From Angelobacter sp036557225 (GTDB taxonomy: Bacteria; Acidobacteriota; Terriglobia; Terriglobales; Acidobacteriaceae): a stretch of 64,000 bases of DNA. A program made the position numbers and the translations under genes. Where the stretch lies: assembly GCA_036557225.1 (NCBI GenBank), contig DATBHX010000148.1, forward strand, positions 1 to 64,000, given 5' to 3'. The notes beneath the pieces are model-generated. The model worked only from the letters and a program-made list of their open reading frames with translations, had not been told where the DNA came from and searched no databases. Below, one piece after another: positions 34,158-43,878 of the stretch (the first letter of the stretch is position 1; each line of letters opens with the position of its first letter).

Positions 34158-37100
34158 TCAAAACACAAGCTTCATCCCGAACTGCACCTGGCGACCGGGA
34201 TTCGACGATGTGACCAGCCCGAAGGTCGAGCCTTGGCTCGAGTTGGGGGCGCCGAAGATCGGCGTGTTGGTCAGGTTGATGAACTGAGTCATGAACTGGA
34301 ATTTCGTTCCCTCGGAAATCTGGAACGCCTTCACAATGCTCAAGTCAGATGTGGCCAGCCCCGGTCCGCGGAACGAACCTGCCGCGCAAGTGCCGAAGGT
34401 TCCCGGCGCTGCCGGCGTGACCGCCGCTGGGTTCAGGAGCTGCAGGCCGATGATCCCGCCGGTAACGTTGGGATCGGTAAGCGCGCCGCTACCTGACTGC
34501 GAAACACCAGCCACGCAGTTCGGGCGCGGTGAGGCGCTACCCGTTCCGGAGTTGTCCGGGCCGTGCGGATAGAGAGCGAAGCCGGTGTGCATCGTGAAGT
34601 TCGAAGCGATGCTCCAGCCGCCGATAATCGCATTGGCAATGCCGTCAGCGCTGCCGCCGAACATGCGTCCCTTGCCGAAGGGCAGGTCATAGGTCAGATA
34701 GCCGTTGAACAGGCTGGCTACGTCAGAGATGCAGCGTCCGTAGTCGCCTTTGGCGTTGTAGGCGTCCTGGAAGAAGAAGCCGAAGCCGGTCTGGCTCACG
34801 CTTCCCGGAAGCGCTTCTTCGTCGCCGAACGGTCCAAAGTAACCCAGGCTGTTGCTCATGCACTTGGACCAGGTGTAGTTGGCCTGGAAGGCCAGTCCCT
34901 GCCACGCGCGCTGCGCCACAGTGACCTGTAGAGCGTTGTAACGCTGGATGCCGCTTGAGTCGTTGAAGCGGATGGTGGGTGATCCGCCGCCGCAAAGATT
35001 CGTGGTGCCGGCGGCGTTGCAGGTGAGCAGAGGCTGCGCAAATGGGCCCGGTGACGTTGTTCCATTCGAATTCAACAACAGCTGATTGAAGATGAAGATA
35101 TCGGACATGTGGTCAATCTTGTTGCCCACGTAGCCAACTGAAAGCGACGTCCGGCTGCCCAGTTGCCGTTGGATGGTGAGGTTCCACTGCTGATCTGACG
35201 CCGGTCGCAAGTCAGGATTAGTGAGGTGCAGCGTAGCGCCGCTAAGACAGGCCGGCGAAAATGCCTGCAGAGAAGCAATGGTGCAGGCCGAAGCCGGGAA
35301 GCCGGAAAAACCCTGGCTCAACGTGCTGGTGGGCAGGGCCTGTGTAGGCTGGTTGATCACTTCATGACCTTGCACGAACGGAGGATTCTGGTACGGCAGG
35401 TTGTTTACGCCGTTGGCTTCCATGAAGCTGGAAACACCGTAAGCGGCGCGAATCACCGTGTTTTTCGTCCATACACCACCCCATTTTGGTTCCCAGGCAA
35501 GGCCGATACGTGGCTGCCAGTTGCCGATTCCGTTATAGGTGTTGTAGCCGAAGCCGGGCTGCGGTACCCCCGTAACCAGATTGAAATTCATGTCCTGGTT
35601 ATTTTCCGTGGTCCGCGCCGTGGTCAATTCATAGCGTAGGCCCAGGTTCAGGGTCAGATTGTCTTTGAAGCGCCAGTTGTCCTGCCCGAAGAAGCTAAAG
35701 AGGCTGTTACGCAGATACTTGTTGCCGCCTCCGCCATTGCCCTGTTGTACATCCTGCGGCAGTCCCAGCATGAAGTCAGCCACAGAACTCCCGCTCGAGG
35801 CACCGCCGTTGCCAGTGAACTGCCCATTGAAAAGGAACTGCCCGGCCAGTCCGGCATTCCCTGGATACAGATCATTCATGATGTAGCGATAGGCCTGGAA
35901 GCCGAAGTGAATGATGTGGCGATTGTGGGTCAAGGTGGCAGTGTCTTCAAACTGCCAGGTGGTGTCGTGGAATGACTGCACCAGATCGGCATTGCCGATG
36001 GTGCCCGGCTGCGTCCCCGCTCCACTGAAGACCATCGCGGGCAGGAAGTCCGTTGTGACTCCGGCAATGCCAAATGTCGCCGGCAGATTCTGCCCCGTAG
36101 GGTTGGAGAAGCCTTCCGTCACCGGGAAGTACTGGAATCCGATGCGGGCGTCATTGAGCAGAGTCGACGAGAAAGTGTGTGTCTCACCCACAACGAGGTT
36201 TTTCAAGGGGAAGGTGCGGTCAGAGTTACCCAGCAGCTGCAGGCTGTTGCTGGAAGGCGCGGTGATGAACTGCTGTGACCACCGGCCCACCAAGCGGTCT
36301 TTCTCTGAAGGCGCATAGTCAATCTTGAGGTCGCCCTGATAGACGTTGGTTTTGAATTGGTTGAGGTTGTTGGCGATGGACCCGAGGGGATAGAACGGCG
36401 AGTTCACAATCGCACGGGCCGCAGCATTGAGACTTCCCAGAGGAATCTGGTTATTGGCAAAGGCAGTCCGGCCGGCTACAGTGGCGCTTGAAGCAGGATT
36501 GAACAACTGGTGGGCTGGGTTGTTGCAGATCCCTCCGGTGAAACCTTCCGGGCACAGGCCGGAAAAGTCTCCGATTCTCTGTGCATTGGGCACGAGGCTG
36601 ATCTGGCCTACCGTTGCAGGTTGAGAAAAGAGTGATTCGGAATAGTCGGCGAAGAAGAACAGCTTGTTTTTGATGATCGGACCGCCGAAAGTAAAGCCGA
36701 AATTGTCATAGTGCACGGCCGGCCGGGGCGCGATTTGATTGCCGGCTGCGTCTCGGCCGCAAATAAAGCCGGTTCCGTTGGGGAGACAAGCGGTGTTGTT
36801 CTGCCAGCTGTTGGCGTTGAGGCCGCCGCGGCGGAGGTACTCATACAGCGAACCGTGGAAATCATTGGTCCCTGATTTGACGGTTACATTGACCACTCCG
36901 CCCAGATAGTTGCCGAAGTCGGCGGGTGCGCTGCCGGTAATCAGGCTGAACTCCTGCACCGCTTCCGGGGAAGGCACGTAGCCAACGTCGTTGTTGTCGG
37001 GCTGATTGTTGTCCATGCCATCCAGCAGGAAGTTGTTCTCCTGTTCGCGTGCGCCGTTCACGTACGGCCGTCCGGTGCCGAAGCTGTTCTGCGCAGCCTG

Positions 37101-37706
37101 GAACCCGAACAAGTTCGGAGTGATCACGCCGGCGTGTGATACCAGCGTCAATTGGTTCGTATTGTGCGTCGACAAAGGCAGTTGCTCAATCGTCCTTCCC
37201 TCTAATACGCTGCCGATGAGACTCGTGTCGGTCTGTAGCAGCGGCGCGCTCGCTGTGACTTCCACGGTCTGTGAAACCTCGCCGACCTTCATCTGGAAGG
37301 AGACGCGCACGGTTTGATTCAACAAAATCTCGAACGGAGGATTGACTGCGGTCTGAAAGCCCTTGACCTCGGCTTTGACTTCGTAACGTCCTACCGGCAC
37401 GTTGGGAAGATTGAAAGCACCTGTGTCATTGGAGGTGGTTACCAGCGTGGTGCCGCGGTCCAGATCGCGGGCCGTGACCTTGGCGCCGCTCAGCGCAGCT
37501 CCGCTTGGATCCGCTACCGTGCCCACGATCGCTCCGGTCACTTGCTGTGCGTACATGCCAGTGGGAGGCATGCAGAGCAGGGAGAGCAGGCACAATAAAA
37601 AAGCACTCTTTGCGAGTGCCTTGTAAAAGTTTTTTCGCCCATCGGCTGCTGTAATTCGCCAGCAGGAGGAGTGGAGACTTCCTTGGGAAACTTGAGAACG
37701 CAGCAT
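34158..37706 (-). CDS. Oar-like TonB-dependent receptor
   Basis: A 1182-residue outer-membrane protein with a signal peptide near residues 30-54 (FLLCLLSLLCMPPTGMYAQQ). Next is a carboxypeptidase-regulatory-like domain (AIVGTVADPSGAALSGAKVTARD, residues 57-140), then a plug-like segment and a long beta-barrel ending in QVQFGMKLVF. This is the typical acidobacterial Oar/SusC-like receptor layout. It lies inside a chitin/GlcNAc locus and has a LacI-type operator upstream at 37801, so import of chito-oligosaccharides is likely. Downstream, after a structured gap, is the GlmS-like isomerase gene. Confidence 0.9.
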   Translation of the reverse strand: MLRSQVSQGSLHSSCWRITAADGRKNFYKALAKSAFLLCLLSLLCMPPTGMYAQQVTGAIVGTVADPSGAALSGAKVTARDLDRGTTLVTTSNDTGAFNLPNVPVGRYEVKAEVKGFQTAVNPPFEILLNQTVRVSFQMKVGEVSQTVEVTASAPLLQTDTSLIGSVLEGRTIEQLPLSTHNTNQLTLVSHAGVITPNLFGFQAAQNSFGTGRPYVNGAREQENNFLLDGMDNNQPDNNDVGYVPSPEAVQEFSLITGSAPADFGNYLGGVVNVTVKSGTNDFHGSLYEYLRRGGLNANSWQNNTACLPNGTGFICGRDAAGNQIAPRPAVHYDNFGFTFGGPIIKNKLFFFADYSESLFSQPATVGQISLVPNAQRIGDFSGLCPEGFTGGICNNPAHQLFNPASSATVAGRTAFANNQIPLGSLNAAARAIVNSPFYPLGSIANNLNQFKTNVYQGDLKIDYAPSEKDRLVGRWSQQFITAPSSNSLQLLGNSDRTFPLKNLVVGETHTFSSTLLNDARIGFQYFPVTEGFSNPTGQNLPATFGIAGVTTDFLPAMVFSGAGTQPGTIGNADLVQSFHDTTWQFEDTATLTHNRHIIHFGFQAYRYIMNDLYPGNAGLAGQFLFNGQFTGNGGASSGSSVADFMLGLPQDVQQGNGGGGNKYLRNSLFSFFGQDNWRFKDNLTLNLGLRYELTTARTTENNQDMNFNLVTGVPQPGFGYNTYNGIGNWQPRIGLAWEPKWGGVWTKNTVIRAAYGVSSFMEANGVNNLPYQNPPFVQGHEVINQPTQALPTSTLSQGFSGFPASACTIASLQAFSPACLSGATLHLTNPDLRPASDQQWNLTIQRQLGSRTSLSVGYVGNKIDHMSDIFIFNQLLLNSNGTTSPGPFAQPLLTCNAAGTTNLCGGGSPTIRFNDSSGIQRYNALQVTVAQRAWQGLAFQANYTWSKCMSNSLGYFGPFGDEEALPGSVSQTGFGFFFQDAYNAKGDYGRCISDVASLFNGYLTYDLPFGKGRMFGGSADGIANAIIGGWSIASNFTMHTGFALYPHGPDNSGTGSASPRPNCVAGVSQSGSGALTDPNVTGGIIGLQLLNPAAVTPAAPGTFGTCAAGSFRGPGLATSDLSIVKAFQISEGTKFQFMTQFINLTNTPIFGAPNSSQGSTFGLVTSSNPGRQVQFGMKLVF

Positions 37707-37800
37707 TCAACCTCCATGGGGGTGCGGGCCGTCACGCCTGCACGTCAGGCACTCGCCTTTCTGGTCGAGTGCGGCTTTTATTAAACAAGCCCTGTGTTTA

Positions 37801-37815
37801 TTGAAACGATTTCAT
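37801..37815. promoter_or_regulatory. LacI-type operator before the receptor gene
   Basis: TTGAAACGATTTCAT, a near-palindrome with arms TGAAA and TTTCA around CGA, 95 bases upstream of the receptor start. It matches the usual central-CG operator of LacI-family regulators, one of which is encoded at 39215. Confidence 0.6.
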
Positions 37816-38003
37816 AAACACGGCGGGGATTCTCGCAGACTCATTATCCATTGTCAAGATCATGTTAAAAAGAATTTTGCAGTGGACCCAAAATGACAAA
37901 TCCCAAAATGAGACGTCAAGGCTATCCGGGATAAAAAGCGCCGCTTTAAGAGGAACCACCGGGGGTAACCCTCGGATTCAGCTGGGGAAGGCCGGTTTGG
38001 CAG

Positions 38004-39014
38004 TCAACCTACGAGAGAGCCTCTGCATTTCGTCCCACACAGGATCATGGGTAACCGGGCCGCGCCCAGAAGGCCGGCACGGTCCTGCAACTGCGCCGGA
38101 GTTACCTCAGTGGAACGATGGCTGCGCCTTTGCTGCTCTCCCGCGCGGAACACAATGGACCGCTCATGCAGTTCATGGAACATGGCGGGAGAAAACTGGT
38201 CCCAAGCTTTTGCGACGCCGCCGCCAATAATGTATCGGGGAAGGTTAAAAGCATTGATCAGGTTGGCCAGTGCAATGCCCAGCGCCTTGCCGACGGCATG
38301 AAAAATCTCGATCGCCGCTGCATCGCCCGCGCCGGCACAGGTGTGCACGGAGCGAGCACTAAGTTCAGAATCGCTCAGACGAGCTTGCGCAAGACAAGGT
38401 GAACGGCCACTGTCAGCAGCTTCACTGGCCCGGCGATGAATAGCCCCAGCCGATGCATATTGTTCCAGACATCCGTGGTTGCCGCAGCCGCAAGGCGCGC
38501 CTTCAGGAATGACCGTCATGTGGCCCAGTTCTCCGGCCATGCCCAACACTCCATGCCATGGCTTACCGTTGACGACGAACCCGCCGCCAACCCCAGTGCC
38601 CAGGGTGATCATGCAAAGATCATTCACGTCGCGACCGGCGCCGAGCCACTTTTCCCCCAGGGCTGCGCAATTGGCATCGTTCTCCAGGATCACCGTCGCT
38701 CCCAGCTTTGCTTCCAGATCGTCGCGTGCTGGATAGTCGTTCCACCCCGGAAGATTGGCCGCCGAATGCAGCTTGCCTGCTTCCAGATCGATAATTCCAG
38801 GCAGTCCAACCCCGACACCCAGCAGCGTGTGTGTGCCGGAAAATTTGTGGGAAATAAACTGGACTGCGTCCGTCAGTCTGGCTATGGTGGCTTCGCGGCC
38901 CTGGCTGACCTGCGTGAGCGTGTCAATGCAATCAAGGACCTGGCCGGAGCCATCGACGGCGGCAATGCGAAGGTTTGTTCCCCCCAGATCCACTCCGATG
39001 GCAAATTGATCCAC
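38004..39014 (-). CDS. ROK-family sugar kinase (probable GlcNAc kinase)
   Basis: A 336-residue ROK kinase: GVDLGGTNLRIA at the N-terminus, LENDANCAALGE, LGTGVGGGFV, and the zinc motif GCGNHGCLEQYAS with its preceding His in GELGHMTV. There is no N-terminal helix-turn-helix, so it is an enzyme and not a repressor of the family. In this locus it would phosphorylate N-acetylglucosamine to the 6-phosphate for NagA. It is divergent from the LacI regulator gene, with a shared operator in between. Glucose or N-acetylmannosamine are possible alternative substrates. Confidence 0.85.
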   Translation of the reverse strand: MDQFAIGVDLGGTNLRIAAVDGSGQVLDCIDTLTQVSQGREATIARLTDAVQFISHKFSGTHTLLGVGVGLPGIIDLEAGKLHSAANLPGWNDYPARDDLEAKLGATVILENDANCAALGEKWLGAGRDVNDLCMITLGTGVGGGFVVNGKPWHGVLGMAGELGHMTVIPEGAPCGCGNHGCLEQYASAGAIHRRASEAADSGRSPCLAQARLSDSELSARSVHTCAGAGDAAAIEIFHAVGKALGIALANLINAFNLPRYIIGGGVAKAWDQFSPAMFHELHERSIVFRAGEQQRRSHRSTEVTPAQLQDRAGLLGAARLPMILCGTKCRGSLVG

Positions 39015-39074
39015 CCTTTACCTCCCGGCCGGAACAAGAAACCACGCTTCGCCCAACGGCGGCCCCTATTATAG

Positions 39075-39087
39075 CGAAACGTTTCAA
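39075..39087. promoter_or_regulatory. LacI-type operator in the kinase/regulator divergent promoter
   Basis: CGAAACGTTTCAA contains the perfect 10-bp palindrome GAAACGTTTC (39076-39085) with central CG. It lies 61 bases before the ROK start and about 130 before the LacI start. A weaker relative, TTGAACGCTTTTA, is at 39131-39143. Autoregulation of the LacI gene and control of the kinase are likely. Confidence 0.65.
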
Positions 39088-39214
39088 TAAAACAATCGCA
39101 TATTTTCAGCGGGGCTGGTTGCAATTGTTATTGAACGCTTTTATTAAAAATGGGAGAATAGCGTCCAAGAAGATCGCTGAACTTCCCGACCTTCCGCCGA
39201 AGATAGGGTGACCT

Positions 39215-40288
39215 GTGAGACAGCGTAATCCGAACAAGGCCAGCGTTACCATCCGCGATGTTGCCAAGAGCAGCGGCTTTTCCGCCAGCACGGTTTCCAT
39301 TGTGCTCAACAATGCTCCGCTTGCCCGTTACATTCCGCCGCAGACCAAGGCACGGATTCAACGAGCGGCCAAGACCCTGGGCTATCGTCCGAATGTTTTT
39401 GCCAAGTCGCTGCGCAGCAAACGCAACCACACCGTCGGCGTGATGGTCTTTGATATTACCGATCCCTATTGCACGCCAATTATCCGCGGCATTGAAAACG
39501 CACTCTATCAGGCCTCTTATCTTCCGATCCTAGCCGACGCCCACAACGAACGCGGCCGGTTTGAACGCTATCTGGAAATGCTGCTGGAGCGCAGGATCGA
39601 AGGACTGATTGTCCTGGCGAACTGGCTCTTCCTCGACATCAACCTTCTGGCCGATATTGAACGTGGCAAGATCCCCACTGTGATTATCGGGCGCGAACTG
39701 GAGTCAGACGCCACCAGTTCGGTGATCGTGGATGATGAAGCCGGGGCCTATTCCGCTCTCTCTCATCTTTATGGACTGGGTCATCGCAAGATCGCTTTTG
39801 TTCGCGGACCGAAAGCGCTCTCCAGCAGCCGGGCGCGCTGGCGCGGTGCACAACGGTTTGCCAAAGATACCGGCCTCGAGCTGGATCCGCGTCTGATCGT
39901 TGATCTGCCGGATCAGCGGAATCCCAACGTAGGCGTGGATGACGCCTGCCGGATGACCGAAGAACTGCTTAAGCGCGACCGCCAGTTCACGGCCTTAATG
40001 GCATATGACGACATGACCGCCTTTGGTGCGCTGCGCGCCCTGGCCCGCGCGGGCATCAAAGTCCCGGGAAACTGCTCGGTGGTCGGCTTTGACGACATCA
40101 ATCCGTCACAGCTTTTTGTTCCTGCATTGACCACGATTCGGCAACCGATGGAAGCCATGGGCACAGCTGCTGTTACTATCGTGAACGATGCGATCACAGC
40201 GGCGGCAGAAAATCGCGCACTGCCCGCTGTCCATCGCAGGCTTGCGGCTGAGTTGGTGATTCGCGATTCCACGCGCGCCATCCCCTAA
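39215..40288 (+). CDS. LacI-family transcriptional regulator
   Basis: A 357-residue regulator with an N-terminal LacI helix-turn-helix (TIRDVAKSSGFSASTVSIVLNN), hinge (AAKTLGYRPNVFAKSL) and a periplasmic-binding-like sensor domain. It starts at GTG 39215 next to a GGGTGACC box. It is surrounded by kinase, hexosaminidase, deacetylase and chitinase genes, and matching operator sites lie upstream of the receptor and kinase genes. It probably represses the locus until a GlcNAc-type sugar or its phosphate is present. The gene is convergent with the GH3 gene, leaving 12 bases between them. Confidence 0.92.
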   Translation: MRQRNPNKASVTIRDVAKSSGFSASTVSIVLNNAPLARYIPPQTKARIQRAAKTLGYRPNVFAKSLRSKRNHTVGVMVFDITDPYCTPIIRGIENALYQASYLPILADAHNERGRFERYLEMLLERRIEGLIVLANWLFLDINLLADIERGKIPTVIIGRELESDATSSVIVDDEAGAYSALSHLYGLGHRKIAFVRGPKALSSSRARWRGAQRFAKDTGLELDPRLIVDLPDQRNPNVGVDDACRMTEELLKRDRQFTALMAYDDMTAFGALRALARAGIKVPGNCSVVGFDDINPSQLFVPALTTIRQPMEAMGTAAVTIVNDAITAAAENRALPAVHRRLAAELVIRDSTRAIP

Positions 40289-40300
40289 ATAACTTCCAGC

Positions 40301-42187
40301 TTACTTTGCCGGCGCAGCAGGAGCATTTCGCTCGATAGCAAATCCGCGCTTTGCGATCCCCGGCAAAGTCACCGGCAGATATCCGCCGGGCACAGCCTGG
40401 CCGAACAGCACCTTTACCACGCCAGTCTCAGAGCTGGTGGAATTTGAAAACGTGCACAGGTAGTTTTCAACGCTCGGAAAACTCTGGGCCACATAGGGGC
40501 TGCCCATAGCGATCACAACGGTTTTGCGTGCGGCCATTTCCAGAATATTCCGCAGCAGCTCACCGGTTGATTCTTCCAGGCCCACGCTGTTCACCATCTG
40601 TCCATTCACCATTACCTGCTTGGCCGGCGTAGGGACGATGTAAGCGGCCACCACCACCTTGCCGGCGTCTTTTACAGCCTGCAGAATCTGGCCGCTCATG
40701 GCGCCGGCAATTGTTTTATCAACATAAAAGACCGTCGCATCGGCCCGGCGTGCTTTCAAGGCTTTTTCAAAAGCCCGTCCCCAGTCGCCATGGACCGTAT
40801 CGGTAAGGATCACCGAAACCACTTGCACCGTCGGCTTCACCTGGGCCTGGAATGTTTCGCTCTCGGTGGTTGGTGGCGGCAACGGACTCAACGGCATGAC
40901 CTGGTGATTATCGCGGACTAACGTGATTGCGTCTTCCGCGACGCGCTGCGCGAATTCCACATTCTCCTGTTTGTCCAGGTGATACGAAAGCTGATTGAGG
41001 TCGACCAATTGCGCGCGCTGCAAACCGACAGACGCCTTCATCTCCAGGATCTTGCGTACGGAATCATCAATACGCGACTCCGGAATCTCTCCACGTTTCA
41101 CCGCGGCGATAATTCCCTGGAAGGCCCCATCCAAATCAGTTGGCCATAAGATGACGTCGTTCCCGGCTTTGACGGCGTCGACTGCCGCGCGCGCCGTCGG
41201 GCTCACCGCGCCCGGAGGATAAATGCTCGTCAATCCTCGCATCTCAAGCGCATCGGTGACGACCACTCCGTGGAAATTCAACTCATGCTGCAACACATCG
41301 GTTACAACCCGTGGCGAAATCGTCGCGACCTTGTTGGGGTCGCTTTCCAGGGCTGGGACCGCCAGGTGTGCAACCATCACTGCTGCCACGCCGGCGGAGA
41401 TTGCTTCGCGAAACGGAGGCAGCTCGGTGGATTGGAGATGCTGCAGGTCTCCTTCCACTCTGGCCACGCCCAAGTGGCTGTCTGTGCCCGTGTCGCCGTG
41501 TCCGGGAAAATGCTTTGCAGTCGTCAGCATCCCATGCTCAGCAGCGCCCTTGATATAGGCTGAAACCATTTTGCCTACCATCGCCGGATCTTCTCCAAAC
41601 GAGCGCGTGTTAATGATTGGGTTGTCCGGGTTGCTGTTAACATCGGCGACGGGGAAAAAATTCCAGTGGATCCCAAGCGCGCGCGCCTCCTCCGCGACAA
41701 TGGCGCCGTATCTCTCCGCTCGGGCCGGATCACCCACTGCTCCGAAGGCCATGGCGTCAGGAAATGCCAGCGTGCCGCTGACGCGGGAATCAAGACCGCG
41801 TTCAAAGTCCGCGGCGATCAACAGTGGCAATCTGGAGTCTCGCTGCAGTTGATTGGCGACAGCCGCCACCTCCAGCGGGCCATTCTTCAGAAGAATCGGT
41901 CCGTCCGTATGCACAGTGAGGACGATTGACCCGAGATGATACTTCTGCATCTGATCGCGAAACTGCTGATACCCTGGTGAAGAAAAATTCTGGAAGTCAG
42001 TGAAGTAACGGACATTCAGCATCTGTCCGACTTTTTCCTCCAGTGAGAGATGCTTGAGTGTCTTCTCCACCCAACTCCGGCCGTCATTGGTCAGCTGTAC
42101 CGGCCCGGCTTGGGAGAAATGGTCTTGTGCTCCAACCGATGCAGCAAGAAGACATACGCCAATAGTTCCTAGAAAAAATTTCAGCAT
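40301..42187 (-). CDS. Exported GH3 beta-N-acetylhexosaminidase (NagZ-like)
   Basis: A 628-residue glycoside hydrolase family 3 protein with a signal peptide (GTIGVCLLAASVGAQ). Residues 225-238 carry KHFPGHGDT followed by DSH, the His/Asp acid-base loop that marks N-acetyl-beta-hexosaminidases of the NagZ branch. The nucleophile is D312 in VVVTDALEMRGL. A C-terminal GH3 domain (residues 430-615) follows, which single-domain NagZ lacks. It should release N-acetylglucosamine from chito-oligosaccharides or peptidoglycan fragments outside the cytoplasm. Context with GH18, NagA and ROK favours chitin use. Confidence 0.9.
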   Translation of the reverse strand: MLKFFLGTIGVCLLAASVGAQDHFSQAGPVQLTNDGRSWVEKTLKHLSLEEKVGQMLNVRYFTDFQNFSSPGYQQFRDQMQKYHLGSIVLTVHTDGPILLKNGPLEVAAVANQLQRDSRLPLLIAADFERGLDSRVSGTLAFPDAMAFGAVGDPARAERYGAIVAEEARALGIHWNFFPVADVNSNPDNPIINTRSFGEDPAMVGKMVSAYIKGAAEHGMLTTAKHFPGHGDTGTDSHLGVARVEGDLQHLQSTELPPFREAISAGVAAVMVAHLAVPALESDPNKVATISPRVVTDVLQHELNFHGVVVTDALEMRGLTSIYPPGAVSPTARAAVDAVKAGNDVILWPTDLDGAFQGIIAAVKRGEIPESRIDDSVRKILEMKASVGLQRAQLVDLNQLSYHLDKQENVEFAQRVAEDAITLVRDNHQVMPLSPLPPPTTESETFQAQVKPTVQVVSVILTDTVHGDWGRAFEKALKARRADATVFYVDKTIAGAMSGQILQAVKDAGKVVVAAYIVPTPAKQVMVNGQMVNSVGLEESTGELLRNILEMAARKTVVIAMGSPYVAQSFPSVENYLCTFSNSTSSETGVVKVLFGQAVPGGYLPVTLPGIAKRGFAIERNAPAAPAK

Positions 42188-42694
42188 AAGAATGGTTCAA
42201 GATATCAAAAGCCGGTCCGTTTTTGTCTGCAATAAAAGGCGGAGGCGAATTACGTGAAGGTTCGCCTCCGCAGTTCAGACAGAGATGTTAGTTACATCGC
42301 TGCGTTCTCCTCTGCCTGAAGGCCTCAAATGTCTTGGAGAAACCGGAAGCTTTACTGGGTATTGCACGCAGGCAAAGGCGAAGCGCTGATTGGTATCCTC
42401 CGTTGTCGCGCGCCGCAGGCCGGCACGCCAGCCGCCCTCCCAATAACCTGAGGGGTGATGATGGATGACTTCCACGGGAGGAAGTTTAGGCAGCGATGGG
42501 TTTGTAGCCCTACCCACCGCTTGACGCACAAGATAATATAATCTAACGAACCGATTCAATAGCTAAATTCAAACGATTTAGTAAAGTTCGGCAAAACCCC
42601 ACAATTCCCAATGTGAAACCCATGCCCGGGAGAACGGATGCAAGTGCGGCGCGAACCTTTGGGTATACTTTGACGAAATGCTGATGCATTACAA
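42188..42694. other. Gap between GH3 and nagA genes
   Basis: 507 bases holding the two divergent promoters. The minus-strand frame 42275-42559 (94 codons) shows no similarity and I do not call it. A candidate operator is at 42563-42582. Confidence 0.4.
42563..42582. promoter_or_regulatory. Possible operator upstream of nagA
   Basis: CTAAATTCAAACGATTTAG is an inverted repeat (CTAAAT/ATTTAG). Its core AAACGATTT is identical to that of the site before the receptor gene at 37801. It lies about 115 bases before the nagA start. The symmetry centre differs from the other two sites, so this is weaker. Confidence 0.35.
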
Positions 42695-43852
42695 ATGAAG
42701 ACTGCTATCACAGCGGCGCGGCTCTTCACTCCAACGGAAATAGTGGAGCATCCGGTGCTCATCGTGGAAGACGGCCGGATCGCTGCCGTCGGACCGCGCA
42801 CACATGTACCGTTGCCGGCAAACGTCCAGCTTCAGGATTTTCCTGGTGCAATTCTCACTCCTGGCTTCATTGATATCCATATTCACGGCGGCAGCGGGCA
42901 TGACGTGATGGAGGTTGACGGCTCGGCGTTGGCCGCGATCGAGCGCGCCATGATCAAACATGGCGTCACCAGTTATCTCGCTACCACGGTGACTGCGCCA
43001 TTGCCGGCAACGTTGAAATCGCTGGAGCATCTGGGAAAGTCGCAGAGGACAAGAGAGGATCGCACAGGCTCTGCCTTGCTCGGCATTCATCTTGAAGGAC
43101 CGTTTATCAGTCATGCGAAGCGCGGCGTCCATCCGCCAGAGAATTTACTCCGGCCATCGCCGGAGCTGCTACGCCAATTGCATGAGGCTTCCGGCGGAAC
43201 GGTTCGCATGCTGACTATTGCTCCTGAACTTGAAGGTGGCCTGGAAACGATTGCGGCGGCGACTCAGCTCGGCATTCAAGCAAGCCTGGGCCACTCCAAC
43301 GCGACCTTTGCCGAGGCCAGCGCCGGGATCCAGGCAGGAGCTCATCACGCGACCCACACATTCAATGCCATGCGCTCTCTCGATCACCGCGAGCCGGGAA
43401 TTGTGGGCGCGGTCCTGAGTGACGATCGCGTAACTGCGGACTTGATAGTGGATGGCCTGCACGTAGCCCCCAGCATGGTAAAACTCTTCTTGTCTGCCAA
43501 AGGAGCTGAACGCGCAATCCTGATCACCGACGCCATCAGTGCCACCGGCATGCCTGACGGCAGATACAAGCTCGGCGGTTTTGAAGTCGAGGTCAAGGGC
43601 GATCGCTGTGATCTGGACGGCAAGCTTGCAGGCAGTGTGCTGACTCTCGATCGCGCAGTCCGCAACGTGATGCGCTATACGTCGTCGACGCTGCAGGACT
43701 CGGTACGGCTGGCTACGCTCAACCCCGCACGGCTTCTGGGCATCAATGAAACGCGCGGCATGCTTGCCCCCGGCCGGATCGCGGATGTGGTTGTGCTGAC
43801 GCCGCAGGGAGACGTAATAACGACGATGGCAGCAGGAAAATTTCCGGTTTAA
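42695..43852 (+). CDS. nagA: N-acetylglucosamine-6-phosphate deacetylase
   Basis: A 385-residue amidohydrolase. Metal and catalytic residues are visible: HIH (62-64), E134 in HLEGPF, H200 in LGHSNA, H221 in HTFNAM and catalytic D279 in ITDA. GlcNAc-6-phosphate deacetylase removes acetate to give glucosamine-6-phosphate, which the GlmS-like isomerase encoded at 32563 could convert to fructose-6-phosphate and ammonia. The chitinase gene follows after 26 bases and is probably cotranscribed. Confidence 0.95.
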   Translation: MKTAITAARLFTPTEIVEHPVLIVEDGRIAAVGPRTHVPLPANVQLQDFPGAILTPGFIDIHIHGGSGHDVMEVDGSALAAIERAMIKHGVTSYLATTVTAPLPATLKSLEHLGKSQRTREDRTGSALLGIHLEGPFISHAKRGVHPPENLLRPSPELLRQLHEASGGTVRMLTIAPELEGGLETIAAATQLGIQASLGHSNATFAEASAGIQAGAHHATHTFNAMRSLDHREPGIVGAVLSDDRVTADLIVDGLHVAPSMVKLFLSAKGAERAILITDAISATGMPDGRYKLGGFEVEVKGDRCDLDGKLAGSVLTLDRAVRNVMRYTSSTLQDSVRLATLNPARLLGINETRGMLAPGRIADVVVLTPQGDVITTMAAGKFPV

Positions 43853-43878
43853 TGGCGTTGTTCCAAGAGTGAGGAGAC

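Noticed and set aside
42275..42559. 94-codon minus-strand frame upstream of the GH3 gene
   Set aside because: No similarity or ribosome site; it occupies a divergent promoter region.
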